From the NCBI RefSeq assembly GCF_014205135.1, contig NZ_JACHMY010000001.1, forward strand, positions 6,696,001 through 6,760,000: DNA of 64,000 bases, read 5' to 3'. Both the position numbers and the translations under genes were made by a program. This stretch comes from Kribbella italica. GTDB taxonomy: Bacteria; Actinomycetota; Actinomycetes; Propionibacteriales; Kribbellaceae. The notes beneath the pieces are model-generated. The model saw only the letters and a program-made list of their open reading frames with translations, was not told the origin of the DNA and did not search any database. Shown piece by piece: positions 43,773 to 52,734 of this stretch (position 1 is the first letter of the stretch; each line of letters begins with the position of its first letter).

Positions 43773-44450
43773 ATGACGCCCCGCTCCTACCACTCCCCAC
43801 GACGGCAAGAAGACGCCGCAGGGACCCGCCGCGACATCGTCGACGCGGCGCGGCGGCTGTTCGCGGCGCAGGGCTACGCGCGGGTGCCGGTCGCGGAGAT
43901 CGCGGCGGCGGCCGGTGTCTCGGTGAAGACCGTCTACGCGAGCGTCGGGAACAAGCCCGAGATCCTCGCGGAGATCATCAGCCTCAGCATTCAGGAGTCG
44001 GACGCGACGGCGTCGCTGGAACGCGTGCGGGCGAGCCGCGACCTGCGGGGAGTCGTCGCCGAACTGGCCGCGGGGATCCGGAAGTCCACCGAGGGCTCGC
44101 AGGACGCGATCGACATCATCTACTCCGCGCTGGGCGCGCACGAGGTCGCCGACCGGGCCTGGCAGCAGAGTACGACGGCGTTCCGGGCGGCCTTGCGGGA
44201 AGCGGCCGATCACCTGGTCGCGCTAGGGGCGGTCCGGGACGGGCTGAGCGCGGAGAAGGTCGGGGACGTGTTGTGGCTGTCGTTCGGCTTCGGCGCCTGG
44301 CGGTCGCTGGTGCGGGACTGCGGGTGGTCGTGGGACGCGGCGGAGGAGTGGTTGCGGGAGCAGGCGTACGCCGTACTGGATCCGGGGCGAGCAGTGCCGG
44401 ACCGAGCGGGTGCCGGGCGGGATTCCCGGCGAGCTGCAGGGCTTCGGTGA
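43773..44450 (+). CDS. TetR-family transcriptional regulator
   Basis: 225 residues. HTH at about 22-55 (DIVDAARRLFAAQGYARVPVAEIAAAAGVSVKTVY), with a helical ligand domain after it. Divergent from the hemerythrin gene, with which it shares a 60-bp region, so it probably represses that gene and itself. A TGGTTC/TGAACC-like pair spans the interval but is too widely spaced to call an operator. Confidence 0.9.
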   Translation: MTPRSYHSPRRQEDAAGTRRDIVDAARRLFAAQGYARVPVAEIAAAAGVSVKTVYASVGNKPEILAEIISLSIQESDATASLERVRASRDLRGVVAELAAGIRKSTEGSQDAIDIIYSALGAHEVADRAWQQSTTAFRAALREAADHLVALGAVRDGLSAEKVGDVLWLSFGFGAWRSLVRDCGWSWDAAEEWLREQAYAVLDPGRAVPDRAGAGRDSRRAAGLR

Positions 44451-44536
44451 CCCCCGGGCGGTTCAAGCGTTAGAGTTACCGACGGGAAACATCGACTGTG
44501 CGCCGGGCGCGGGTCCGGCGGGCTCGGAGGATCGAC

Positions 44537-44944
44537 GTGGCGTTTGGTAGGACGTCCCCCAGGGACCTGCCGTTGTTCGCGGACCTGTCCGGCCGCGAGA
44601 TCAAGGACATCTTCCGGGCCGGCGAAGAGGTGTCGGTGCCGGCCGGATGGTCGCTGATCCTGGAACAGACGCCGCCGGACGCGGCGTACCTGATCCTGGC
44701 CGGTACGGCGTCGGTCCGCGTCAAGGGCGAGGAGATCGCCGAGCTCGGCCCCGGCGACATCGCCGGCGAGGTCGCGGTCCGCCAGAACCGGTTGCGCACG
44801 GCAACAGTCACCGCGCGCTCGCGCCTGCAGCTGCTGCACTTCACCCGGGAGAAGTTCGACGACCTCACCACCCGCCTCCCCAACTTCCGCGACGCCATCG
44901 ACGCCACCATCGCCGAACGCCGTGGCCCCCAACCCAACGCCTGA
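44537..44944 (+). CDS. Cyclic-nucleotide-binding domain protein
   Basis: 135 residues from GTG 44537, with GGAGG 6 bases upstream; an earlier GTG at 44498 gives an Arg-rich leader. CRP-like effector fold: LPLFADLSGREIKDIF, VSVPAGWSLILE, ELGPGDIAGEVAVRQNR (phosphate-binding cassette) and LTRLPNFRDAI. No DNA-binding domain. It overlaps the adenylate cyclase gene by 23 bp, so it would sense the cAMP made by its neighbour. Confidence 0.85.
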   Translation: MAFGRTSPRDLPLFADLSGREIKDIFRAGEEVSVPAGWSLILEQTPPDAAYLILAGTASVRVKGEEIAELGPGDIAGEVAVRQNRLRTATVTARSRLQLLHFTREKFDDLTTRLPNFRDAIDATIAERRGPQPNA

Positions 44945-46004
44945 CCCGACACCGGATCCCGTGGAGCAGGACAAGCAATCCACCGAGGACTCGGTGGACG
45001 GGGAGAGACGAGCTGTTCCTACCTCCGCTGTCTCTCCTCCTCCTGATCTAGGGGCCCTGGCCAAGGAGTTCGAGACGACACTGCTCGGCGGCGAGCGGAC
45101 GTTCACCCGGCTGCAGGTGTCCGAGCGGGCCGGCATCTCGTACGAGCGGGCCGAGCGGATGTGGCGGGCGCTCGGGTTCGCGACCGTGCCGGACGACGAG
45201 GTCGCGTTCACCGCGGACGACGTGGAGGCGCTCCGCCTGGTCGCGGCGCTCGAGGACGACGGATTCATCGACCCGTCGGTCGAGTCGTCGCTGGCGCGCA
45301 AGCTCGGGCAGACGCAGTCGCGGCTGGCGTCGTGGCAGTCGGCGATGTTCCTCGACTTCCTCGCGCAGGCGAAACTGCCGGCCGACGAGGCGATCGAGGT
45401 CGCCGGGATGCTGCTGCCGGCGATGGAGAAACTGCAGACCTACGTCTGGCGCCGCCACCTCGCGGCCGCCGCCGGCCGCTCGGTCGCCGCGTCCGACGAA
45501 CTGGCGCGCGGCATCCGCGCGGTCGGGTTCGCCGACATCGTCAGCTACACCCGCCTCACCCGCCGCCTGACCGAGGCCGAGCTCGGCGAACTCATCGAAC
45601 GCTTCGAGGGCATGGCCGCCGACGTCGTCGCACAGAACGGCGGCCGCGTCATCAAGTCCATCGGCGACGAGGTCCTGTTCGTCACCGACACCGCCGCGCA
45701 AGGCGCCGCCGTCGCCCTCGCCCTCCAGGACCACGTCGCCGCCACCGACGACCTCCCCGACCTGCGCATCGGACTCGCGTACGGCGCAATCCTGATCCGC
45801 CTCGGCGACGTCTACGGCGAAACCGTCAACCTCGCCGCCCGCCTCACCTCGGAATGCAAACCCGGCCGAGTCCTCACCGACCGCGAACTAGCCGCCGCCC
45901 TAGACGGCCACCCGTCGTACCACCTCCGCCGCCTCCGCCGGGTCTCGGTCCGCGGCTACCACCACCTCACGCCGTACGCGCTGCAACGCAATACCAACAG
46001 CTGA
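44922..46004 (+). CDS. Class III adenylate cyclase with N-terminal regulatory domain
   Basis: 360 residues from GTG 44922. An N-terminal helical domain (about 40-185) like the autoinhibitory region of mycobacterial Rv1264-type enzymes is followed by a catalytic domain with metal-binding Asp205 (FADIVSYT) and Asp249 (SIGDEVLF), purine-selecting Lys245 and Asp296, and Asn303/Arg307 (GETVNLAAR). All catalytic residues for a homodimer are present. It makes cAMP in the cytoplasm. Confidence 0.92.
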   Translation: MAPNPTPDPTPDPVEQDKQSTEDSVDGERRAVPTSAVSPPPDLGALAKEFETTLLGGERTFTRLQVSERAGISYERAERMWRALGFATVPDDEVAFTADDVEALRLVAALEDDGFIDPSVESSLARKLGQTQSRLASWQSAMFLDFLAQAKLPADEAIEVAGMLLPAMEKLQTYVWRRHLAAAAGRSVAASDELARGIRAVGFADIVSYTRLTRRLTEAELGELIERFEGMAADVVAQNGGRVIKSIGDEVLFVTDTAAQGAAVALALQDHVAATDDLPDLRIGLAYGAILIRLGDVYGETVNLAARLTSECKPGRVLTDRELAAALDGHPSYHLRRLRRVSVRGYHHLTPYALQRNTNS

Positions 46005-46232
46005 TACCGGCCCGAGGTCGCCGCGCATCAGCTGGCAGGTCGGACGTGCACCACTGACCAACCCCGGGCGATTGGGTCTCGAGGCTGTTTGCTGAGCGTG
46101 GATGGCGTCGGCGGCGGATGGTTGATGAGTGGTGGGTGTCCGCCGAGGCGGCACCGCCCGCCGCGGGGGCTATTGGTCGTGGGATCACCGGCCGCTCGCA
46201 GGCCAAGAACTGGCTGCGGGGACAATGGTTGA

Positions 46233-47000
46233 GTGCGCGAAATCTTGAGCCCGGCCGACCTAGTAGCAGCGGCCGACGGGGATGTGAGAGTGCTGTGGGC
46301 GGGTCAAGGACTCAAGGACAGGAACCGCGCCTGGTGCGCCGGCGACGCCGTGGCGGTTGTTGCGCCTGAGTTGAATCGGCACGACCGGATCGTGGTGAAA
46401 GGGCCGATCGACGACGTCGCGCCGCTGGTCCGTGGCGTGCTGGGGATCGTCGGGCCGACGTACCGGCCGTTCGGTGCGGAGCCGCTCATTCGCGAGGTAG
46501 TCGAGCGGATCCCGGAGCTGAGTCTGCGGGCGACGTTCGGCTGGATGGAGACCGACGAGCCTCCGGCCGAGACCGTGACAGCGCGATGGCTCGCCGATGA
46601 CGCGGGTGTCGCCGAGTTGCTCGAAGAGGCCTCGCCGACGTCGTACGCCTGGCCGGGTGCGGCCGGGGTTACGCGGTGGGCGGGCATCGAGGCTTCAGAG
46701 CCGAGCGCCCGCCCGGATGGAGCTGACCTCAGCGCCCCCGAGCCGGAGCAGGGGAGACTGCTGAGTGTCGCGGCCGATGCCTGGAGCGCCCCCGAGGTCG
46801 GGTTCATCGCCGGGGTCGCGACGCTGCCGTCGGCCCGTGGGCGTGGGCTGTCGCGGCAGGTGTGTGCGTTCGTGACGACCGAGCTGGTGAAGCGGCACGG
46901 GCGGGTCGGTCTGATGGTTGACGGCGGCAACGAAACCGCGATCGGCCTGTACCGCACACTGGGCTACAGCTACCACCCGGTCGGGGTGGCGCAGCTGTAG
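46233..47000 (+). CDS. GNAT acetyltransferase (FR47-like)
   Basis: 255 residues from GTG 46233. The C-terminal half is a GNAT domain: GFIAGVATLPSARGRGLSRQVCAFVT (acetyl-CoA loop) and NETAIGLYRTLGYSY, the FR47-like ending. The N-terminal half is an unknown alpha/beta region. Substrate unknown. Confidence 0.85.
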   Translation: MREILSPADLVAAADGDVRVLWAGQGLKDRNRAWCAGDAVAVVAPELNRHDRIVVKGPIDDVAPLVRGVLGIVGPTYRPFGAEPLIREVVERIPELSLRATFGWMETDEPPAETVTARWLADDAGVAELLEEASPTSYAWPGAAGVTRWAGIEASEPSARPDGADLSAPEPEQGRLLSVAADAWSAPEVGFIAGVATLPSARGRGLSRQVCAFVTTELVKRHGRVGLMVDGGNETAIGLYRTLGYSYHPVGVAQL

Positions 47001-47009
47001 CCCAGCGAG

Positions 47010-48284
47010 TCAGCGAGTCGGAACGGTCAGCGTGACCCCCGTCGACGGCTTGCCCGAAGGCGTCACCGGCGGCTTGGCGGTCGGCGCAGGAGTAGTACCG
47101 GCGGTAGGCGTCGGCGTCACGCCAGGCGTCGGCCCACCAGTCGGACCAGGCGTCGTACCAACCGTCGGCGTAGCCGGCGCCGGCGGCGGCACGAACGGCG
47201 CCTTCGTGCCCTCCCGGCAGCCCACCGGCTCACCCGTCTCCGGGTCGTAGGTGCCGACCGAGTCCGGATCCACCATCGTCAGCGGGAACTGGTTGGTCAC
47301 CCGCTGGTCAGTGCCGTAGTTCGCCGAGCAGTCCCGGACGGGCAGGTTCACCGCCTGTCCGCTCTCCGTGTAGAGCCGGACGCTGACCTGCTGGCCCTTC
47401 TCGTCGAACGGGTACAGGTTCTCGATCGGCGAACCGTCCAGCGAAAGCCCCTGCTGGTACGACGAGTTGTTGCTGGTGTTGTCGTAGTTCCGCATCGAGA
47501 ACAGCCCGTTCGACCCGGCGACGAAGCTCCCCGCGAGCGCGGCCGGCAGCGCCAGCGCCGCGATCACGTTCAGCGGTACGACGTACCAGAGCCAGCGCCG
47601 GTCCTGCTGACTCCGCCGGCCGATCCAGATCGACACCCCGGCACCCGCGATCGCGCCGACGACCGCGACCGCTCCGGCACCGAACAGCGCGAAGAACCCG
47701 CCGCCGCCGAGCGCGCCGCGGACGACCCACCAGACCGGCTGGCCGATGCTGACCAGTTCGGTCCGCACGTTCGGCGGGATCTGCGCGATCAGGCCGCGGA
47801 CGAACTCGGTGCCCTGCACCCCGCGCGGGGTGTCGAGCACGACCCGCGGGCTGTTGTTGCCGAGGGCACGGACTCCGAGGAACGCCGCGGCGAACAGCAC
47901 GGCCAGGCCGATCAGTCCGAGGAACCCGGCCGCCTCGGGCGACGAGGTCAGCAGGCCGATCAGGACGAAGAACGGCCCGAAGACTCCCGCGATGATTGCC
48001 CAGCGCAACGACTTCTCGGCGGCACTCTCGTTCAGCTCGGGAGGCCGCGTCGACGCGGGGTAGCCGGCCGCGGTGCGCAGCTCGTCGGCGTACTGGCGGG
48101 GAGTGCCGAGCCGCTCCCAGAGCTCACCCTCGGTCGGTTCCTGCTGGAACTCGGCCGCGACCTCGGTGAGGTGACTCGCGACGTCGTCGAGCACGTCCTC
48201 CAGCTCGCCCGGCGGCAGGTCGGCCAGCTCCGCCTTGACCTGCGCCAGATAGGTCGCGATCGTTCCGGTCAGGGTGCTGTTCAC
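47010..48284 (-). CDS. HAAS-type membrane protein with Pro/Thr-rich tail
   Basis: 424 residues from GTG 48284 (GTGA overlap with PadR). Residues 1-75 form a HAAS/DUF1700-like helical domain (VKAELADLPPGELEDVLDDVASHL), which often partners a PadR regulator. Four membrane spans follow (about 95-115, 122-140, 195-215, 235-260), then an extracytoplasmic region with two cysteines and a long Pro/Thr/Gly-rich tail (about 375-424) of surface-linker type. Probably a stress-responsive membrane protein. Confidence 0.8.
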   Translation of the reverse strand: MNSTLTGTIATYLAQVKAELADLPPGELEDVLDDVASHLTEVAAEFQQEPTEGELWERLGTPRQYADELRTAAGYPASTRPPELNESAAEKSLRWAIIAGVFGPFFVLIGLLTSSPEAAGFLGLIGLAVLFAAAFLGVRALGNNSPRVVLDTPRGVQGTEFVRGLIAQIPPNVRTELVSIGQPVWWVVRGALGGGGFFALFGAGAVAVVGAIAGAGVSIWIGRRSQQDRRWLWYVVPLNVIAALALPAALAGSFVAGSNGLFSMRNYDNTSNNSSYQQGLSLDGSPIENLYPFDEKGQQVSVRLYTESGQAVNLPVRDCSANYGTDQRVTNQFPLTMVDPDSVGTYDPETGEPVGCREGTKAPFVPPPAPATPTVGTTPGPTGGPTPGVTPTPTAGTTPAPTAKPPVTPSGKPSTGVTLTVPTR

Positions 48285-48613
48285 GCCGCCTCCTCCTTGG
48301 TGGTCAGCAGGCCAGCCATGGTGCCGGCGAAGTGGTTCCAGGTCTTGGTGGACTCGGTCAGCAGGTCGAGGCCGACCTGGTTCAGCCCGTAGTACTTGCG
48401 GTGCGGCCCTTCCTCGCTCGGCTGCACGTACGACGTCAGCGCGCCGGCCGCGAACAGCCGCCGCAGCGTCCCGTAGACCGAGGCGTCCGCGACCTCCACG
48501 AGCCCGGCGGCGCGCAGCCGCCGCAGTACGTCGTACCCGTACCCGTCGGCGTCGCGCAGCACGGCGAGCACGGCGAGGTCCAGCACGCCCTTGAGCAACT
48601 GGCTCGGATCCAT
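48281..48613 (-). CDS. PadR-family transcriptional regulator
   Basis: 110 residues from ATG 48613, with GAGGAG about 7 bases upstream. MDPSQLLKGVLDLAVLAVL start, YGYDVLRRLRAAG, VADASVYGTLRRLFAAGAL and GPHRKYYGL are the PadR winged-HTH signatures. It is translationally coupled to the HAAS membrane gene, a common two-gene PadR/membrane protein arrangement. Confidence 0.92.
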   Translation of the reverse strand: MDPSQLLKGVLDLAVLAVLRDADGYGYDVLRRLRAAGLVEVADASVYGTLRRLFAAGALTSYVQPSEEGPHRKYYGLNQVGLDLLTESTKTWNHFAGTMAGLLTTKEEAA

Positions 48614-48689
48614 CGACAACTCCTCGGCAAGTCGACGCACCGCCGCCCCGGACCCCTCAGACCGGGATCGGCGGTGCTCTGCCGTTAAC

Positions 48690-48712
48690 ACTACTACACA
48701 TCCCACAGTAGT
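48690..48712. promoter_or_regulatory. Inverted repeat upstream of PadR operon
   Basis: ACTACT (48690-48695) and AGTAGT (48707-48712) flank an 11-base spacer, 77 bases upstream of the padR ATG and near the divergent AraC-DinB gene. It is a candidate PadR operator, which typically has separated dyads. Confidence 0.4.
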
Positions 48713-48785
48713 CCGCATCACAAAAACCCCGAGCCCCGCAAGATCGATCAAGTCGCGCCGGCGGTGCAGGCGGCACAGTGGATCC

Positions 48786-49706
48786 ATGAAGGACGTGTAC
48801 GCCGAGTTCGTGTCGGCCGTGTCGGAAAGCCTGAGCGGTGCCGAGCAGGCCCCGACCGGGGACGCGCTCGCGCGCCGGGCCCACCTGTCGCGGTTCCACT
48901 TCGACCGGGTGATCAGCGCCGCGGCCGGCGAGCCGCCGGCAGCATTCCGGCGCCGGCTGCTGCTCGAACGGGCGGCGTACCGGCTGTTGGCCGAGGATGT
49001 CGGCGTACTCGACATCGCGATCGACGCCGGGTACGGCTCGCACGAGGCGTTCACGCGGGCCTTCGTGCGGGCGTACGGGATGTCGCCGCGCGCCTGGCGG
49101 TGCGCGTCGTCCCGCGTGTTCTTCCTGGCCGCCCCGAGCGGCGTGCACTTCCAGCCACCGGCGGGCCTGCGCCTGCCGGCGAGGAGAAAGGTGAGAGGGA
49201 TGGATGTCCTGGTCCGGATGGTCGAGCACCACGTGTGGCTGACCGGCGAACTGATCGAACGCGGCGCCCGGCTCGACGCCGCGGCGCTGGACCGGCCGAT
49301 CGTGTCGTCGGTCGAGGGGATCGACGACGACACGTCGATCCGGTACCTGCTGGACCGGCTGGTCTGGCAGGAGGAGATGTGGCTGGCCTCGGTCGAGGAC
49401 CGGCCGTTCCAGGTGCCGGAGTGCGGGCGCGACGTCACCACGCCGATCCCCGAGTTGCGGTCCCGGCATGCCGACGCGGGATCGCGATTCGTTGCCCTGG
49501 TCAACCGGTTGAACGACGAGGGCCGGTTCGACGAGAGCTTTGTCGACACCACCTGCGAACCGCCGCGGGTCTTCACGTACGGCGGAATGGTGGCGCACGT
49601 GCTCACCTTCGCGGCCCATCGGCGGTGCGTGCTGGTCGGCGCGTTCCACAGCGCCGGCGTCACCGACCTCGGGTTCGGCGACCCGATGGAGTTCGTCGCG
49701 GGCTAA
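48786..49706 (+). CDS. AraC-type HTH fused to DinB domain
   Basis: 306 residues from ATG 48786. Residues about 5-115 form an AraC-type double HTH (LARRAHLSRFHFDRVIS, IAIDAGYGSHEAFTRAF). Residues about 140-306 form a DinB/DUF664 four-helix bundle (DVLVRMVEHHVWLTGELIERG, MVAHVLTFAAHRR), with His residues at the expected metal sites. Such fusions are found in some actinobacteria; the sensed ligand is unknown. Its TAA overlaps the stop of the convergent lipoprotein by 4 bp. Confidence 0.8.
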   Translation: MKDVYAEFVSAVSESLSGAEQAPTGDALARRAHLSRFHFDRVISAAAGEPPAAFRRRLLLERAAYRLLAEDVGVLDIAIDAGYGSHEAFTRAFVRAYGMSPRAWRCASSRVFFLAAPSGVHFQPPAGLRLPARRKVRGMDVLVRMVEHHVWLTGELIERGARLDAAALDRPIVSSVEGIDDDTSIRYLLDRLVWQEEMWLASVEDRPFQVPECGRDVTTPIPELRSRHADAGSRFVALVNRLNDEGRFDESFVDTTCEPPRVFTYGGMVAHVLTFAAHRRCVLVGAFHSAGVTDLGFGDPMEFVAG

Positions 49707-50233
49707 TCGCAGTTGAACTCGTCGAGCGGCGAGACGCGGTACTGGTCCTCGTACACGCCGGACGCGGTCTTCACCTGTACGCCGTACCGGACCTCGCCCG
49801 GCGTCAGCGTCTTCAGGTCGTTCGGCGTGAAGATCGTTTGCCCGCCGAACGACTGGTGGTCCTCGCCCCAGCTGCGCACCTTGTACGACGTACGCGGCGA
49901 CAGGTCGTTGACCACGGTCACCGGCTTCCAGCCGTCGCCGCCGGACCTCACCGGGATCTGCCGGACCGATTTCGAGCCCTTCGACGCCGTGTAGACGGCG
50001 ATCGGCAGCGTGGTGGTGCCGCCGGTCGAGTTCGGCTGGGCGGGAAGCGACTCGTCGAAGAGCTGCAGCTCGACCATGTCGCCTTCCTTGCAGTCCTCCA
50101 GCACGATCACCGGGTTGCCGGAGTCGTCCACGGTCATGCCGACCTTGGCGGCGGCGAACCTCGGCCCGCAACCGGTCAGGACCGCGGTCGCGCAGAGCAC
50201 GATCGCGGCCAGGCCGGTCCGAGTGAGGCGCAT
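49703..50233 (-). CDS. Small secreted lipoprotein
   Basis: 176 residues with a lipoprotein signal: hydrophobic core and LTGC lipobox with Cys22. The mature part is beta-rich with no recognised family (VRSWGEDHQSFGGQTIF, EVRYGVQVKTASGVYEDQYRV). Convergent with the AraC-DinB gene, the stops overlapping by 4 bp. Confidence 0.7.
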   Translation of the reverse strand: MRLTRTGLAAIVLCATAVLTGCGPRFAAAKVGMTVDDSGNPVIVLEDCKEGDMVELQLFDESLPAQPNSTGGTTTLPIAVYTASKGSKSVRQIPVRSGGDGWKPVTVVNDLSPRTSYKVRSWGEDHQSFGGQTIFTPNDLKTLTPGEVRYGVQVKTASGVYEDQYRVSPLDEFNCD

Positions 50234-50250
50234 TCACCCAGCGTAGGAGC

Positions 50251-52557
50251 CTAAGAGGTCGTGATCCGGGCGGTCTCGCCCGGCTGCAGGTCGAGGGCGA
50301 TCAGCTCGTCGCCGAGCCGGACCTGTTGCGGGGTCGACCTTTCCGCCGCTGTGATCTGGGCGGCAACGAGCTTCCCCTCGGCCCATTCGAGGTCGACGGT
50401 GTAACCGCCGCGCGCCCGCAGACCGGTGACGGATCCGCTCGCCCAAGCGGTCGGCAGCGCCGGCAGCAGCTCGATCTCGAGACCGGTCGACTGGACGAAC
50501 AGCTCCGCCATCGCGCCGGTCCCGCCGGAGTTGCCGTCGAAGGCGTAGATGTTCTCGTCCACGCCCGCGATGCCGGCGACGGAGTACGACAGCAGGTTGT
50601 CCTCACTCGCGTCCGCGATCAGCGACCGCAGGTGCCGCAACGCGTGGTCTCCTTTCTGCAGCCGCGCGTAGAACGCCGTGAGGTTGGCCTCGACCCACTC
50701 GGTCTGCTCCCAGCCGTCCGCGCTCTGCCGGCGATCGATGACGACCTCGGCCGCCCGCGCCAGCTCCGGCGTCCCACGCGGCGTGATCTGCCGCTCCGGG
50801 TAGACCGAAATCAGGTGCGAGGTGTGCCGGTGGTTCGGCTCGGCCTCGTCGAAGTCGTGCAGCCATTCCTGCAGCTGGCCGTGCTTGCCGACCTGGAACG
50901 GCGGCAACTTCTCCCGTGCCTTGGCGACCTCCGCGCGGAAGCCCTCGTCGATGCCGAGCAGCTCGGACGCCTCGCCGCAGATCCGGAACAGCGCCTCGAT
51001 CAGCACCCGGTCCGTCGTGTTCCCCAGCGAGATCGAGCACTTCTCGCCGTCCGGCGACAGGTACCAGTTCTCCGGCGAGTCCGACGGCCCGCTGAGCAGG
51101 TAACCCGTCTCGGGATCCTCGGTCAGGTACGCCAGGAAGAACTGCGCCGCATCCTTCAGCACCGGATAAGCCCGTGAGGCAAGGAACTCCAGATCCCGGT
51201 GGTACTCGAAGTGCTCCCACAGCTGCAACGAGATCCAGATCCCGCTGGTCACGTGCAGTCCCCACCCGAGCCCCCAGCCGGGTGCGGTGTAGCTCCACGC
51301 ATTCGACACGGTGTGCGAAACCCACCCCGGCGCGCCGTACATCTCCGCTGCGGTCACACTCCCGCTCGCCCGCAGCCCGTCGATCAGCCCGAACAGCGGC
51401 TGATGACACTCGCCGAGGTTGGTGATCTCCGCGGCCCAGTAGTTCTGCTGGGTGTTGATGTCGAGATGGAAGTCGTTGGTCCAGGGCCCGCTCGACGCGC
51501 GGCCGTCGTTCCACAATCCCTGCAGTGCCAGGGGAAGCGGCGAGTTCTGCCGCGAGCCGGCGATTGTCAGGTACCGGCCGTACTGGAAGTACAAGGCAAC
51601 CAACTCGGGATCATCGGCGCCCTCGGCAAACAACCGCCGCCGCTCGTCGGTCGGCAGACTGACGCTCATCCCGAGCTCCAGCCCCACTCGACTCATCAAC
51701 GCCGCGTGATCCTCGACATGCGCCTGCTCGAGCACCTCGTACGCCGGTACGTCGCGCAGCCGCTCACTCGCCTGCTCCGCCGGATCAGCACCCAGCCAAT
51801 CGGTGCCAACAGCAACGATCACCGTGACCGTCGTCCCGGTCGCGACGAGTACGTCCTCGGCCTCGCTCGCCTCGACCGTCCCGTCGGTCAGCACCTCGGC
51901 CCGGATCTCGACGGTGCTGCCGACCTTCCCGTTGCTGTGCAGCTCCTCGTACGCCTGCCCGCGCAAGATCAGCGTCTCGCCGTCCACCGTGACCTCGGCC
52001 GGAATCCCGTCCCCGCTGAAGCTCACCTTGTGCGAAACGGGTGCGCTGCTGGTCACCCGGACCACCAGCACTCCGGCGACATTGCTCGCGAACACCTCAC
52101 GCTCCACGGCCACGCCGTTGCGCGTGAACCGGGACCGGACGATCGCGTCGCTCAACTCCAGCGACCGCTCGTACCCGCTGACGTCGCCGTCGATCCCGTG
52201 CTCGACGAGGAGCTCCGGCAACGACACGTTGGTCCCGAACGACGACGGCGTCCCCAGCAGATGCCGGCCCGCCAGCGCCTGCGCCTCGGCGTACTCGCCC
52301 GCGAGCAGCAGCCGCCGGATCTGCGGCAGGTACTTCAGCGCCGTCGGGCTGAGGTCGCTGCTTCCCGGTGCGCCGGACCAGGCCGTTGACGCCGACAACC
52401 GCACCCGCTCGGCGTCGGTCCCGGAGTAAACCATCCCGCCGACAAACCCGTTGCCCACGGGCAACGCCTCGAACCACCGCTCCGCGGGCCCGGCGTACCA
52501 AAGCCGCCCTGCCGGTACGCCGTCGGCAACCCGCTCAACCACCTCACGCTTCAGCAC
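50251..52557 (-). CDS. Glycoside hydrolase family 95 (alpha-L-fucosidase-type)
   Basis: 768 residues. N-terminal beta-sandwich (PAERWFEALPVGNGFVGGMVYSG, LSASTAWSGAPGS), an alpha/alpha barrel with NDFHLDINTQQNYW (the two Asn residues of GH95), SDSPENWYL (catalytic Glu) and NHRHTSHLISVYP, then AFDGNSGGTG and a C-terminal sheet. It removes alpha-fucosyl or related alpha-galactosyl residues with inversion. No signal peptide, so it should act on imported oligosaccharides. No neighbouring transporter. Confidence 0.9.
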   Translation of the reverse strand: MLKREVVERVADGVPAGRLWYAGPAERWFEALPVGNGFVGGMVYSGTDAERVRLSASTAWSGAPGSSDLSPTALKYLPQIRRLLLAGEYAEAQALAGRHLLGTPSSFGTNVSLPELLVEHGIDGDVSGYERSLELSDAIVRSRFTRNGVAVEREVFASNVAGVLVVRVTSSAPVSHKVSFSGDGIPAEVTVDGETLILRGQAYEELHSNGKVGSTVEIRAEVLTDGTVEASEAEDVLVATGTTVTVIVAVGTDWLGADPAEQASERLRDVPAYEVLEQAHVEDHAALMSRVGLELGMSVSLPTDERRRLFAEGADDPELVALYFQYGRYLTIAGSRQNSPLPLALQGLWNDGRASSGPWTNDFHLDINTQQNYWAAEITNLGECHQPLFGLIDGLRASGSVTAAEMYGAPGWVSHTVSNAWSYTAPGWGLGWGLHVTSGIWISLQLWEHFEYHRDLEFLASRAYPVLKDAAQFFLAYLTEDPETGYLLSGPSDSPENWYLSPDGEKCSISLGNTTDRVLIEALFRICGEASELLGIDEGFRAEVAKAREKLPPFQVGKHGQLQEWLHDFDEAEPNHRHTSHLISVYPERQITPRGTPELARAAEVVIDRRQSADGWEQTEWVEANLTAFYARLQKGDHALRHLRSLIADASEDNLLSYSVAGIAGVDENIYAFDGNSGGTGAMAELFVQSTGLEIELLPALPTAWASGSVTGLRARGGYTVDLEWAEGKLVAAQITAAERSTPQQVRLGDELIALDLQPGETARITTS

Positions 52558-52734
52558 CGGATCACCCTAAGCGCGGCCGTCCTCGCGAGGCCCCGCGGAT
52601 CTGCCATCTGGACGGCGTCACCCGTGCAACGTCGGCCGGTAGATCAGCTCCTCGTGTCTGGTACACCCCTTCGACGAACCACCGCACACTTATTCGCTTG
52701 CCCGGCCGCGGGTGCTTCTCCACACTTCGATCCA

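Noticed and set aside
46049..46134. Long imperfect inverted repeat (arms 46049-46063 and 46120-46134) between the cyclase and GNAT genes.
   Set aside because: Only about 11 of 15 positions pair over a 56-base loop. It may be chance in GC-rich DNA.
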